A stretch of DNA of 6,547 nt from Gemmatimonadota bacterium (GTDB taxonomy: Bacteria; Gemmatimonadota; Gemmatimonadetes; Longimicrobiales; Longimicrobiaceae). Position 1 is the first letter of the stretch. Each line of letters opens with the position of its first letter. Location of the stretch: positions 1-6,547 of the forward strand of contig JAFAYN010000192.1 of assembly GCA_019240375.1 (NCBI GenBank). Reading direction: 5' to 3'. The notes beneath the pieces are model-generated. The model saw nothing but the letters and a program-made list of their open reading frames with translations. It was not told the origin of the DNA and did not search any database. A program made the translations under genes and the position numbers. This document shows, in pieces, positions 1-6,201 of the stretch.

Positions 1-104
1 AGATGCCCAGGACCGGGGGCAGGAGTGCCAGAACAGACGGCACGGTTCGTCTCCGATTCACCGGAACACCTGTCACCAGAACAGAAGACCGGAACCGACG
101 CGGG

Positions 105-548
105 TCAGGACGAGGGGGAGCGCTTCCGGGTCGCCAGGACCAGGAGCGTGATGACGATCGCGAGGAGACCGGTGACGATCACCGCCGTGCTCCCCATGTG
201 CCAGCGGTCCCCGATCAGGCTCACCTTCCGCTCGTACGACAGGAGCATCCGTCCCCGGCAGGAGATCTGCCAGATCTCCCGGTTCCGGTCCACCCGGAGC
301 GACACCGCGCCCGCGGCGCAGGTGGAGGAGGCCAGGTCCTCGTCCCACGCGGGCGGGAGCCACGTCGTGAAGGGCTCGGAATCCCCCCGCAGCCAGATCC
401 GGAGCGAGGAGGGGGAGGTGAATTCCTTGCTCTGCTCGATGCGCGCGAGCTCCCCCTCCACCTTCCGCAGCTCGGCGGGAGAGGGCGCGGGGGGAGTGCA
501 GGACGCCGCCAGCACGGCGAGCGGGAGGAGGAGCGAGCGGAAGCGCAT
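105..548 (-). CDS. Small lipoprotein with C-terminal membrane segment, unknown function
   Basis: I do not recognise a family for this 147-residue protein. Residues 1-17 form a lipoprotein signal peptide (basic MRFR start, hydrophobic core, lipobox LAASC with Cys17 as the lipidation site). A Pro-rich linker follows, then a short charged helix at about 25-41 that could be a coiled coil. The middle part has strand-like sequence and two cysteines (Cys77, Cys97) that could form a disulfide outside the cytoplasm. Residues about 121-139 are a strongly hydrophobic helix followed by a basic tail (RKR), so the C-terminus probably anchors in the inner membrane with the tail inside. A lipid anchor plus a C-terminal membrane helix is an unusual combination. 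The ATG at 548 is the only usable start before an upstream in-frame stop, but no clear ribosome site precedes it. It lies 87 bp downstream of another lipoprotein gene on the same strand and may be co-transcribed with it. Confidence 0.75.
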   Translation of the reverse strand: MRFRSLLLPLAVLAASCTPPAPSPAELRKVEGELARIEQSKEFTSPSSLRIWLRGDSEPFTTWLPPAWDEDLASSTCAAGAVSLRVDRNREIWQISCRGRMLLSYERKVSLIGDRWHMGSTAVIVTGLLAIVITLLVLATRKRSPSS

Positions 549-635
549 GGGAGCGTCACGGGTTCGGCGAAGGACGATGCGTCCCCGAACCTATGCGGGA
601 AGCGGAGCCCGGGCCAGCCCGGCCCCGCGCCAGGA

Positions 636-1004
636 TCACCGCCGGGTGGCGTGGAGCACCCGCACCTGGACCGGGTTCGTCGGGGCGGCCGGCTGATAGT
701 CGCACGACTCTCCCCCGCCGTCCCTGGCCCATGCGTGGAGGTAGGCGTCCTGGGCCGCGTCCACGGAAAGGACTTCCCGACTGTGCGCCGCCACGCTCCC
801 CACGTACACCTCGCGCCCGGCGACCGAGCGGAGCGAGACCGTGGCCAGGCAGCTCGTGCGGTTGTCGACCTCGACGTCGTAGGTCGCCCCTCCCTCCAGG
901 CGGGGCACGAAGGGGGCCGCGGGAAGGGACGCGTGGCGCGGGGCGCAGGCGGCGGTGCCGAGCGCCAGCGCGCAGGCCAGGGAGAGCAGCGGGAAGCGGT
1001 GCAC
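636..1004 (-). CDS. Small secreted lipoprotein, probable beta-rich domain, unknown function
   Basis: This 122-residue protein has a classic lipoprotein signal: MHRF start, hydrophobic stretch, and lipobox GTAAC with Cys20. After a Pro/Ala linker, residues about 40-118 alternate short hydrophobic and polar stretches, which looks like a small beta-sandwich (YDVEVDNRTS, LATVSLRS, REVYVGSV, PVQVRVLHA). Cys52 and Cys101 could form a disulfide. Text such as 'VDNRTSCLATVSL' resembles small immunoglobulin-like domains that sit at the outer membrane, but I cannot name a family. The start is GTG, chosen because a perfect AAGGAGG lies 5 nt before it. A tiny ORF (1035-1145) ends 30 bp upstream on the same strand. 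Sure that it is a gene and a lipoprotein; the function is unknown. Confidence 0.8.
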   Translation of the reverse strand: MHRFPLLSLACALALGTAACAPRHASLPAAPFVPRLEGGATYDVEVDNRTSCLATVSLRSVAGREVYVGSVAAHSREVLSVDAAQDAYLHAWARDGGGESCDYQPAAPTNPVQVRVLHATRR

Positions 1005-1009
1005 GGGAT

Positions 1010-1016
1010 CCTCCTT
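1010..1016 (-). promoter_or_regulatory. Strong ribosome binding site deciding a GTG start
   Basis: On the minus strand the sequence AAGGAGG lies 5 nt before the GTG at 1004. It is a full match to the anti-Shine-Dalgarno sequence and is the main reason for accepting a GTG start for the downstream lipoprotein. Confidence 0.8.
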
Positions 1017-1034
1017 GGATGGGGTAGGGAGCCG

Positions 1035-1145
1035 TCAGAACGGCTCGAAGGTGAGCTTCACGTCCAGCCGCTGCGTCGCGGAGGTGAGGAGCGCCAGGAG
1101 GAATACCCCACCGAGCCGGGCGGAAGCTCCGCGAAGTGCGTGCAT
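1035..1145 (-). CDS. Possible 36-residue exported peptide
   Basis: A short ORF reads MHALRGASARLGG, then a hydrophobic stretch VFLLALLTSA, then a polar tail TQRLDVKLTFEPF. The basic start plus hydrophobic core looks like a signal peptide, with a possible cleavage after the Ala in LLTSA that would release a peptide of about 13 residues. AGGTGA lies about 9 nt before the ATG, so translation is plausible; an in-frame GTG 12 nt upstream is an alternative start. It precedes the 636-1004 lipoprotein gene by 30 bp on the same strand, so it could be a small partner or a leader peptide. It could also be a decayed remnant of a larger exported protein, or chance. No family recognised. Confidence 0.4.
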   Translation of the reverse strand: MHALRGASARLGGVFLLALLTSATQRLDVKLTFEPF

Positions 1146-1275
1146 GGACTCACTCACCTGATGGTCAAGGGGGAAACGGGGGGGCTGCCGACATTGACGC
1201 CCGGGCCAATCGCAACGTCACTCCGTGGGCGCGTACCGGCCACGGAGTACGGCGGGAAACGTGAATGCTCATCTC

Positions 1276-1289
1276 GGACACCCGTGTCC
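1276..1289. repeat. Short inverted repeat, possible operator
   Basis: GGACAC and GTGTCC flank a 2-bp CC spacer, giving a 14-bp near-perfect dyad in the middle of the divergent intergenic region. The spacer is too short for a stable hairpin loop, so if functional it is more likely a protein-binding site. A 6-bp arm can occur by chance, so support is modest. Confidence 0.3.
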
Positions 1290-1408
1290 CGGAAGCTGGA
1301 CAGTATGCGCCCCGCATCCATGCTACCATTCGGAGGTAAGCACCTGCGTGCGTTTCCATTCCGCCGCCTCGCCCTACCGCTCATCCTTCGGAATCCAGCT
1401 TGCCTTCA

Positions 1409-1438
1409 GGGAGTCGGTCCCACCACCGAACCACTCCC
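1409..1438 (+). promoter_or_regulatory. Hairpin in the leader of the exbD-like gene
   Basis: GGGAGT-C-GGT at 1409-1418 pairs with ACCACTCCC at 1430-1438: nine base pairs with one bulged C (1415) and an 11-nt loop. It ends 6 nt before the GAGGTGA ribosome site of the exbD-like gene. If transcribed it would sit directly against the ribosome landing site and could affect translation, or it could be an operator. No T-run follows, so it is not a terminator. Confidence 0.35.
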
Positions 1439-1454
1439 ACGCACGAGGTGACCC

Positions 1455-1889
1455 ATGGGTACGACGCAAGGCCGCGCCATCACCGGCCCGACGGCGGAGA
1501 TCAACGTGACACCGATGATCGACGTGATGCTGGTGCTGCTGATCATCTTCATGGTGGTCACCCCCGCCATCGCGAGCATGGCCGTGCTCCCCAAAGCGAA
1601 GACCGCCCTACCCGAGAAGGAGGACCGGGTGACGCTGGGGATCGACGCGACGGGGAGGTACTTCCTCCAGGCCTTCGGCAGGTTGCTCCCGGTGTCTGAA
1701 GGCGAGCTTTCTACTCGGCTGCGGTCCGCGTACGCCGCCCGGCCGGCGGACCACGTCCTGTACCTCAAGGCGGACCAGCGGGCGCCGTACGGCCGCGTGC
1801 TCAGCGCCGTGGATGCCGCGCGGGAAGCGGGAGTGAGCCGGATCGGCGCGATCACCGAGCTGCAGAGAGAACCGGCGCGCCGCGAGTGA
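1455..1889 (+). CDS. ExbD/TolR family biopolymer transport protein (orphan)
   Basis: This 144-residue protein has the standard ExbD/TolR layout and length. A short cytoplasmic tail leads into INVTPMIDVMLVLLIIFMV at 16-34, the single membrane helix. Asp23 matches the Asp that in this family carries protons through the ExbB/ExbD or TolQ/TolR motor. A Pro-rich linker and a small periplasmic domain follow (about 58-136), ending with the typical 'YLKADQRAPYGRVLSAVDAAREAG' type of sequence. Family members form the proton-driven stator that powers TonB-dependent outer-membrane uptake or the Tol-Pal system. GAGGTGA at 1445-1451 supports the ATG at 1455. No exbB/tolQ, tonB or receptor gene is next to it here, so its partner is either outside the window or elsewhere. 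It converges on the ridA-like gene. Whether it is ExbD or TolR cannot be settled from sequence alone. Confidence 0.92.
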   Translation: MGTTQGRAITGPTAEINVTPMIDVMLVLLIIFMVVTPAIASMAVLPKAKTALPEKEDRVTLGIDATGRYFLQAFGRLLPVSEGELSTRLRSAYAARPADHVLYLKADQRAPYGRVLSAVDAAREAGVSRIGAITELQREPARRE

Positions 1890-1902
1890 ATGCAAGGAAC
1901 AG

Positions 1903-1942
1903 AAGAGGGAACCCCGCGATCGAGGCTCCCCCTTCGCTTTTT
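1903..1942. terminator. Bidirectional terminator between convergent genes
   Basis: AAGAGGGAACC (1903-1913) faces GGCTCCCCCTT (1924-1934) across a 10-nt loop. On the plus strand nine of eleven positions pair, and TTTTT (1938-1942) follows 3 nt after the stem, so it can end exbD transcripts. On the minus strand the two A-C mismatches become G-U pairs, giving a fully closed 11-bp stem preceded by an A-run and followed by a U-rich stretch. It lies between the stop codons of the exbD-like gene (1889) and the ridA-like gene (1946), where a shared terminator is expected. Confidence 0.7.
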
Positions 1943-1945
1943 GGC

Positions 1946-2347
1946 TTACCGGCGCGGCAGGTAGGCTACCGCGCTGATCTCCACCAGCACGTCCCCCAGT
2001 TGCGCGCCGACGGTGGTGCGGGTGGGGTAAGGGTCGCGGAAAACCTCTTTGTACACCCGGTTGAAGGCGTCCCACTCGCCGATGTCGTGCAGGTAGGCGG
2101 TGACGGACACCACGTCGTCCAGCGAGCCGCCGACGGCACGCAGCACCCCGTCCAGCTTTTCCAGCGTGTAGCGCGTCTGCTCCGCCACGTCGGCGCCCTT
2201 CAGCTCGCCGGTGGCCGCGTCGCGGGGGACCTGCCCCGACACGAACACCAGGTCGCCGGCCCGTACCGCGGGGGAGTACGCCCCGCGGGCGGTGGACACG
2301 CCGTCTCCAGGGAAGATCGGCTCCCACGCACGCTCGCTGCTCGACAT
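1946..2347 (-). CDS. RidA family protein (2-iminobutanoate/2-iminopropanoate deaminase-like)
   Basis: At 133 residues this matches the usual RidA/YjgF/YER057c length. The N-terminal part has the typical YSPAVRAGDLVFVSGQVPRD (24-42), and the C-terminal signature runs PTRTTVGAQL...VLVEISAVAYL. Arg110 matches the family's conserved substrate-carboxylate-binding Arg, and Glu123 the conserved Glu near the water-binding site, so an active deaminase is plausible. Known RidA enzymes are cytosolic trimers that hydrolyse reactive enamine/imine intermediates from PLP enzymes to ketoacids and ammonia. Members outside the core RidA subfamily often sit in catabolic operons with other substrates. AGGAGA at 2352-2357 supports the ATG at 2347. 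It follows the tetR gene on the same strand after 101 bp holding a strong dyad, so it may be the last gene of the operon or be transcribed separately. The family is certain, the exact substrate is not. Confidence 0.93.
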   Translation of the reverse strand: MSSSERAWEPIFPGDGVSTARGAYSPAVRAGDLVFVSGQVPRDAATGELKGADVAEQTRYTLEKLDGVLRAVGGSLDDVVSVTAYLHDIGEWDAFNRVYKEVFRDPYPTRTTVGAQLGDVLVEISAVAYLPRR

Positions 2348-2383
2348 TGGCTCTCCTGGGAAGGCTGGACGCGGAAAGGCGGA

Positions 2384-2425
2384 CGCGGGGCGCCGCCGGG
2401 CACACGTGCCAGGTAGCGCCCCGCG
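2384..2425 (-). promoter_or_regulatory. 42-bp dyad / two-part stem-loop between tetR and ridA-like genes
   Basis: Perfect 10-bp outer arms CGCGGGGCGC (2384-2393) and GCGCCCCGCG (2416-2425) enclose inner arms GGCAC (2399-2403) and GTGCC (2406-2410), all centred on the same axis at 2404/2405; two further C-G pairs form in between. In RNA this would be a very stable hairpin starting 23 nt after the tetR stop and ending 36 nt before the ridA-like start. Only a short CTTT follows on the minus strand, so it is not a classic terminator. It could be an attenuator, an RNA-processing or stability element that sets a lower ridA level, or a DNA operator. Confidence 0.5.
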
Positions 2426-2448
2426 CCGGGGTCCGTCAAGCCGCGCGG

Positions 2449-3042
2449 CTACTCCGCCGCGAACGTCTCCGCCAGGAAGCGCCGGTTCGCGGCCAGGATC
2501 CTTTCACTCAGCTCCGGGTCGTCCACGGCGCGGGCCAGGAGCACCGCCCCTACCATCCCCGACAGCAGCGCCAGCGCCTCGTCGGAGGGAGCGTCGTCCC
2601 GCGAGCCGGCACCGGGGAGGAGCCGGCCGATCCGCCCCAGCATCCGGCGCAGCGTGCGGGTGAAGGCGCCGCGTACCTCCGGGGCGCCGCGGGACACGTC
2701 GGCGGCGAGCGCGGGCATCAGGCACCCACGCTCGGGGAGGTCGCGGTGCAGGGCGCTGACGTAGGCATCGATCAGCGTCCGCACCCCCTCCGCCCCTCCC
2801 GCCTTCTCCGCGCGTGCCAGGATGCGGTCCGTGCTCTCGGCGGTCCCCTGCTCGCACGCCTCGGCGACCAGCGCGTCCTTGCTGGCGAAGTGGGCGTAGA
2901 ACCCGCCGTGGGTCAGCCCGATCTCCCCCATCAGCTCGCCGATCCCCACCCCGCCGATCCCCTCGCGCCGGTACGCCCTGGACGCGGCTTCCACGATGCG
3001 GCGGCGGGTCTCCTCTTTGTGCTCCTTCGAGTAGCGGACCAT
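2449..3042 (-). CDS. TetR/AcrR family transcriptional regulator
   Basis: This 197-residue protein has the normal TetR length. Residues about 10-56 form the N-terminal DNA-binding domain: helix 1 ETRRRIVEAASRAYRREG, then a helix-turn-helix ending in the recognition helix GLTHGGFYAHF, followed by the typical 'SKDALVAEA' at helix 4. Residues about 60-197 form the all-helical ligand and dimer domain, with the 'RGCLMPALAADVSR' stretch common in one group of AcrR-like repressors. The ATG at 3042 overlaps the thioesterase stop by 1 nt (TGATG), and GGGAGAGG lies just upstream, so the two are probably translationally coupled. A longer open frame continues upstream but only shadows the thioesterase. 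Being inside the operon suggests it controls that operon; the natural target is the 24-bp palindrome over the promoter at 6178-6201. TetR proteins next to thiolase genes often sense acyl-CoAs (family knowledge); the ligand here is unknown. Confidence 0.93.
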   Translation of the reverse strand: MVRYSKEHKEETRRRIVEAASRAYRREGIGGVGIGELMGEIGLTHGGFYAHFASKDALVAEACEQGTAESTDRILARAEKAGGAEGVRTLIDAYVSALHRDLPERGCLMPALAADVSRGAPEVRGAFTRTLRRMLGRIGRLLPGAGSRDDAPSDEALALLSGMVGAVLLARAVDDPELSERILAANRRFLAETFAAE

Positions 3043-3581
3043 CAGGACCTCTCCCTGTTCCCCTGCGCCCCTTCCGGGCGGAAGACCATGCAGGTGGTGG
3101 TGGCGTGCGCGTACAGCTTCCCGGCCGCGTCGGTCACCCGCGCCTCGGCGGTCGCCACCCGCCCGCCCAGGTGGACGATCTTCCCCTCGCACCGGATCCG
3201 GCCGGTGTCGCGCGTCAGCGGGCGCACGAAGTTGACCTTGATCTCCAGCGTGGTGTACCCGCTCCCCGCCGGGAGCAGGGACTGGACCGCGCACCCCATC
3301 GCCGAGTCGCACAGGGTGGCGGCCAGCCCGCCGTGCACCACCCCGATCGGGTTGTAGTGGTACTCGGCCGGGTCCACCCAGAACACCGCGCGGCCCTCCT
3401 CGAACTCGGCCCCGCCGATCCCCAGCGTCGCCATGATCGGCGGCATCGGGAGCTCGCCGCTCTGCATCGCGTGCAGGTACTCCAGCCCGCCCAGCTTCGC
3501 GCCGGCGGCGGCACTCGCCAGCGGGTCGTCCCACGAATAGGTCCGCGTGCGGACCGGCGCCTCCGTTTCGCTGCTCGCCAT
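3042..3581 (-). CDS. PaaI-type hotdog-fold acyl-CoA thioesterase
   Basis: This 179-residue protein has a hotdog thioesterase domain at about 50-168. The signature NPIGVVHGGLAATLCDSAMG (77-96) holds the HGG motif (His83-Gly85) and Asp92, which lines up with the catalytic Asp of PaaI-like enzymes. The strand LEIKVNFVRPLTRDTGRIRCEG and the final AHATTTCMVF are typical of the fold. Known members are cytosolic tetramers that hydrolyse acyl-CoA or aryl-CoA esters and release trapped CoA. The first 45 or so residues are an extension beyond the usual PaaI length of about 140 and match longer PaaI-family proteins annotated with general acyl-CoA substrates. GGAGA lies just upstream of the ATG at 3581, 23 bp after the transporter stop. 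Its stop overlaps the tetR start. It probably acts with the thiolase as a valve for acyl-CoA intermediates; the substrate is not readable from sequence. Confidence 0.9.
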   Translation of the reverse strand: MASSETEAPVRTRTYSWDDPLASAAAGAKLGGLEYLHAMQSGELPMPPIMATLGIGGAEFEEGRAVFWVDPAEYHYNPIGVVHGGLAATLCDSAMGCAVQSLLPAGSGYTTLEIKVNFVRPLTRDTGRIRCEGKIVHLGGRVATAEARVTDAAGKLYAHATTTCMVFRPEGAQGNRERS

Positions 3582-3604
3582 CGTGATCTCCGTCGAAGGG
3601 GTTT

Positions 3605-4906
3605 CTATGCCGCCGCCACCGCGGCGGGCGCCGGAGCGGAGCGGGGCGCGCCTACGCGCAGCGCCATCCCCGCGGCCAGCAGGCAGAGCGCGCCCGAGGT
3701 CCAGAACGCGCCCTGGTAGTCGCCCGCCACCGTGCGCACCACCCCCGCGCCGAAGGCGGCCGCCGCGGCGCCGAGCTGGTGCGCGGCCACCACCCAGCCG
3801 AACATCACCCCCACCCGCTCCGCGCCGAAGGCGTTGGCGGTGAGGCGCACCGTCGGCGGGACGGTGGCGATCCAGTCCAGCCCGTAGAACACGGCGAAGA
3901 CCCAGCGCGCCGACACCGGCCCCGCCAGCGCGATGGGGAGAAAGACCAGCGACAGCCCGCGGAGCGAGTAGTACCAGGCCAGGAGCCGGCGGTTGTCCCA
4001 CCGGTCGGAGAGCCAGCCGGAAAGGGTGGTCCCGAAGAAGTCGAACACCCCCATGGTGGCGAGCAGCCCGGCGGCGGCCACCTCGGGGATCCCGTGGTCG
4101 TGCGCGGCGGGGACCAGGTGCGTCCCGATCAGCCCGTTGGTGCTCGCCCCGCAGATGAAGAAGGTCCCCGCCAGGAGGAGGAAGTCGCGCGAGCGGAGCC
4201 CGTCGCGCAGGGCGGCGAGCGCCGCGGCGGCCGGGTTCCCCGCGCCCCGCGTGTCCACGGCGTCGGCCTCCGTCCCGCCGTAGGGGACCAGCCCCACGTC
4301 GGCGGGGCGGTCGCGCATGAGCAGGGCGACCAGCGGCACCACCACCGCAGCCACGCACGCCACTCCCAGCACCGCCGGGCGCCACCCGGAGCGCTCCACC
4401 ACCGAGGCGAGCAGGGGGAGGAAGAGGAGCTGCCCGGTGGCGGTGCTCGCGGTCAGCACCCCCATCACCAGCCCGCGCCGGTCCGCGAACCAGCGGCCGA
4501 CCACGGTGGCGCCCAGCACCAGCGCCGTCATCCCCGTCCCTCCGCCCACCACCACGCCCCAGAGCAGCACGAGCTGCCAGGGGCGGGTCATCCACGCGGT
4601 GGCCGCCACTCCCGCCGCGGTGACCGCCAGCGAGACAAGCATCGTCCGCCGCACTCCCAGCCGGTCCATGATCGCCGCGGCGAAGGGCCCCATCAGCCCG
4701 TACAGCACCAGGTTGACGGAGACCGCCAGGGAGATGGTGGCCCGGCTCCACCCGAACTCCTGCTCCAGCGGCACCATCAGGACCCCGGGCGCGGAGCGCA
4801 CCCCCGCCGCGGCCAGCAGGGTGACGAAGGTGACCGCCGCGACGACCCACGCGTAGTGCGGCCGCCGGACGGCGCGCGACGAATCAGGATTCCGCTTCAC
4901 TCTCAC
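3605..4906 (-). CDS. Major facilitator superfamily (MFS) transporter
   Basis: This 433-residue inner-membrane protein has the length and hydrophobic pattern of a 12-helix MFS permease. Helix 1 starts at about residue 17 ([15 protein letters not shown]). The loop between helices 2 and 3 carries the MFS motif A ([15 protein letters not shown], 73-87), with its half-repeat in the second domain ([13 protein letters not shown], 297-309). A long polar stretch at about 198-238 is the central cytoplasmic loop. The N-terminal part ([25 protein letters not shown]) is like the oxalate/formate antiporter and monocarboxylate transporter branch, suggesting an organic acid substrate, but that is inference. 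The GTG start at 4906 overlaps the thiolase stop as GTGA; the ribosome site is weak, so coupling to thiolase translation is likely. The next in-frame Met is at residue 44, inside the first domain, so the GTG start fits. The Ala/Pro-rich tail is low complexity. Confidence 0.92.
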   Translation of the reverse strand: MRVKRNPDSSRAVRRPHYAWVVAAVTFVTLLAAAGVRSAPGVLMVPLEQEFGWSRATISLAVSVNLVLYGLMGPFAAAIMDRLGVRRTMLVSLAVTAAGVAATAWMTRPWQLVLLWGVVVGGGTGMTALVLGATVVGRWFADRRGLVMGVLTASTATGQLLFLPLLASVVERSGWRPAVLGVACVAAVVVPLVALLMRDRPADVGLVPYGGTEADAVDTRGAGNPAAAALAALRDGLRSRDFLLLAGTFFICGASTNGLIGTHLVPAAHDHGIPEVAAAGLLATMGVFDFFGTTLSGWLSDRWDNRRLLAWYYSLRGLSLVFLPIALAGPVSARWVFAVFYGLDWIATVPPTVRLTANAFGAERVGVMFGWVVAAHQLGAAAAAFGAGVVRTVAGDYQGAFWTSGALCLLAAGMALRVGAPRSAPAPAAVAAA

Positions 4907-6138
4907 ACCCGCTCAATGATGGTGGCGACGCCCTGTCCCCCGGCGATGCAGAGCGTGACCAGCGCCGTCGCCAGCCCGCGCCGCTCCAGCTCGTCCAGCG
5001 CGGTGCCCAGGAGCATGGCCCCGGTGGCGCCCAGCGGGTGCCCCAGCGCGATGGCGCCGCCGTTGACGTTCACCCGCTCCGGGTCCAGCGCCAGGTTGCG
5101 CATCACCTGGATGGGGACGGCCGCGAAGGCCTCGTTGATCTCCCACAGGTCCACGTCGGCGGCGCTCATCCCGGCCTTGCGGAGCGCCCGGCGCGCGGTC
5201 TCGGTGGGGGCGGTGAGCATGATCATCGGCTCCTCGGCGTGGGTGGCCATGGAGCGGATCCGCGCCCGGGGCTTCAGCCCGTGGCCGCGCACGTACCCTT
5301 CGGAGGCCAGGAGCACCGCCGCCGCGCCGTCCACGATCCCGCTGGAGTTGCCGGCGGTGTGCACGTGGTCGATCCGCCCGGCTTCAGGGTAGCGGGCCAG
5401 GACGATCCCGTCCATGGTCTCGCCCTCCGGCCCGACCGGCTTCGCGCCCAGCTCCGCGAAGGCGGCGGGGAGCCCGGCCAGCGCCTCCGCCGTGGTCCCG
5501 GGGCGGAGGTACTCGTCGCGTTCCAGGGCGACCTCGCCGGTGGCCGGGTCGCGCACGGGGAAGAGGCTCCGCGCGAAGCGGCACTCCCCCTGCGCCCGCG
5601 CCGCCCGGCGCTGCGACTCCAGCGCGAAGGCGTCCACCTCCTCGCGGGTGATCCCTTCCAGCGTGGCGATCAGGTCGGCGCTGATCCCCTGCGGCACCTG
5701 GAAGTGCTTGTTCCGCAGCAGCGGGTTGATCCCGTCGCCCTCGCCGCCGTCGGAGCCCATCGGGACGCGCGACATGCTCTCCACCCCGCCGCCCACCGCC
5801 AGCTCCTGCACGCCGGAGAGCACCCCCATCGCCGCGAAGTTGACCGCCTGCAGCCCCGAGCCGCAGAAGCGGTTCAGGCTCACCCCGGTGACGTGCAGCG
5901 GCCAGTCGGCGGCGAGCACCGCGTTGCGGGCGACGTTGGCGCCCTGCTCCCCCACCTGCGACACGCACCCCACCACCACGTCCTCCACGTCCCCCCGCTC
6001 GATCCCGGTGCGCTCCGCCAGCCGGTTCAGCGTCTGGGCGAGCAGCTCCTGCGGGTGGATCTCCGTCAGCGACCCCTTCCCCCGCTTGCCACGTCCCCGC
6101 GGGGTGCGGACCGCATCGATGATGTACGCTTCCGCCAT
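4903..6138 (-). CDS. Thiolase (acetyl-CoA C-acyltransferase / acetyltransferase)
   Basis: This 411-residue protein is a full-length thiolase. The nucleophile Cys92 lies in [16 protein letters not shown], the NEAFA motif is at 335-339, His367 is in [15 protein letters not shown], and the second catalytic Cys397 is in CIAGGQG, so all catalytic elements are present. The middle [11 protein letters not shown] and the end [10 protein letters not shown] resemble the FadA-like degradative thiolases of mycobacteria and related forms more than the PhaA biosynthetic ones; this is from memory of the families. The enzyme catalyses CoA-dependent cleavage of 3-ketoacyl-CoA to acetyl-CoA plus a shortened acyl-CoA, or the reverse condensation, in the cytosol. 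The ATG at 6138 is preferred over the one at 6144 because GGGAGG touches the first and sits 6 nt before the second. It is the first gene of the operon, 44 bp or so from the predicted transcription start. No dehydrogenase or hydratase for the preceding steps is in view. Confidence 0.95.
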   Translation of the reverse strand: MAEAYIIDAVRTPRGRGKRGKGSLTEIHPQELLAQTLNRLAERTGIERGDVEDVVVGCVSQVGEQGANVARNAVLAADWPLHVTGVSLNRFCGSGLQAVNFAAMGVLSGVQELAVGGGVESMSRVPMGSDGGEGDGINPLLRNKHFQVPQGISADLIATLEGITREEVDAFALESQRRAARAQGECRFARSLFPVRDPATGEVALERDEYLRPGTTAEALAGLPAAFAELGAKPVGPEGETMDGIVLARYPEAGRIDHVHTAGNSSGIVDGAAAVLLASEGYVRGHGLKPRARIRSMATHAEEPMIMLTAPTETARRALRKAGMSAADVDLWEINEAFAAVPIQVMRNLALDPERVNVNGGAIALGHPLGATGAMLLGTALDELERRGLATALVTLCIAGGQGVATIIERV

Positions 6139-6144
6139 CTTCAT

Positions 6145-6150
6145 CCTCCC
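6145..6150 (-). promoter_or_regulatory. Ribosome binding site deciding the thiolase start
   Basis: GGGAGG on the minus strand directly abuts an ATG at 6144 (zero spacing) but lies 6 nt before the ATG at 6138. Proper spacing, and the usual [13 protein letters not shown] start of this thiolase group, favour the downstream ATG. Confidence 0.75.
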
Positions 6151-6177
6151 GGTACGGGTCTGCCATCGTGCACCGCG

Positions 6178-6201
6178 TTTATATTATGATCATAATTTAA
6201 A
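6178..6201. promoter_or_regulatory. 24-bp palindromic operator overlapping the operon promoter
   Basis: A perfect 14-bp palindrome ATTATGATCATAAT (6183-6196) is extended by TTTA on the left and TAAA on the right after one non-pairing T/T position each side (6182, 6197), so 11 of 12 base pairs of each half match. It sits in an AT-rich island (26 of 30 bases A/T at 6178-6207) in otherwise very GC-rich DNA, and covers the predicted -10 box and start site of the thiolase operon. Size and position fit a TetR-family dimer site; the tetR gene of the same operon is the obvious candidate. Binding is inference. Confidence 0.65.

Larger units (their letters stand above)
1146..1454. other. Intergenic region of 309 bp between divergent genes
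   Basis: This gap separates minus-strand lipoprotein genes from the plus-strand exbD-like gene, so it should contain two divergent promoters. I find no convincing -35/-10 pair: a TTGACG at 1194-1199 has no acceptable -10 at the right distance. Short ORFs on both strands are rich in Arg, Pro and Ser, have no usable ribosome site and look spurious. The region is visibly less GC-rich between about 1250 and 1400 than the genes. It holds two small dyads, at 1276-1289 and 1409-1438, listed separately. Confidence 0.6.

Noticed and set aside
609..622. CCGGG/CCCGG hairpin between the two lipoprotein genes as a terminator
   Set aside because: The stem is only 5 bp, with no T-run on either strand; such GC stems are frequent by chance here.
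1194..1199. TTGACG as a -35 box for the exbD-like gene
   Set aside because: No -10-like hexamer at 16-18 bp, and it would leave a leader of over 220 nt.
1154..1384. 76-codon minus-strand frame in the divergent intergenic region
   Set aside because: No ribosome site, no hydrophobic or domain pattern, and Arg/Pro/Ser-rich composition; probably chance.
3..1451. Long plus-strand open frame of 482 codons
   Set aside because: It runs antisense through two clear lipoprotein genes, is dominated by Arg, Gly, Pro and Glu as expected for a shadow frame in GC-rich DNA, and has no domain or ribosome site.
2449..3534. Extended frame fusing an N-terminal stretch to the TetR protein
   Set aside because: The extra N-terminal residues are the out-of-frame shadow of the thioesterase gene; the TetR ATG at 3042 has a good ribosome site and gives the normal family length.
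3042..4850. Extended frame placing about 420 residues before the thioesterase
   Set aside because: The added part is a Gly/Arg/Ala shadow of the MFS gene in another frame; the thioesterase start at 3581 has its own ribosome site.
3779..6189. Long plus-strand open frames opposite the MFS and thiolase genes
   Set aside because: These are low-complexity His/Arg/Pro/Gly frames antisense to genes with intact family motifs, so they come from GC-rich codon structure.
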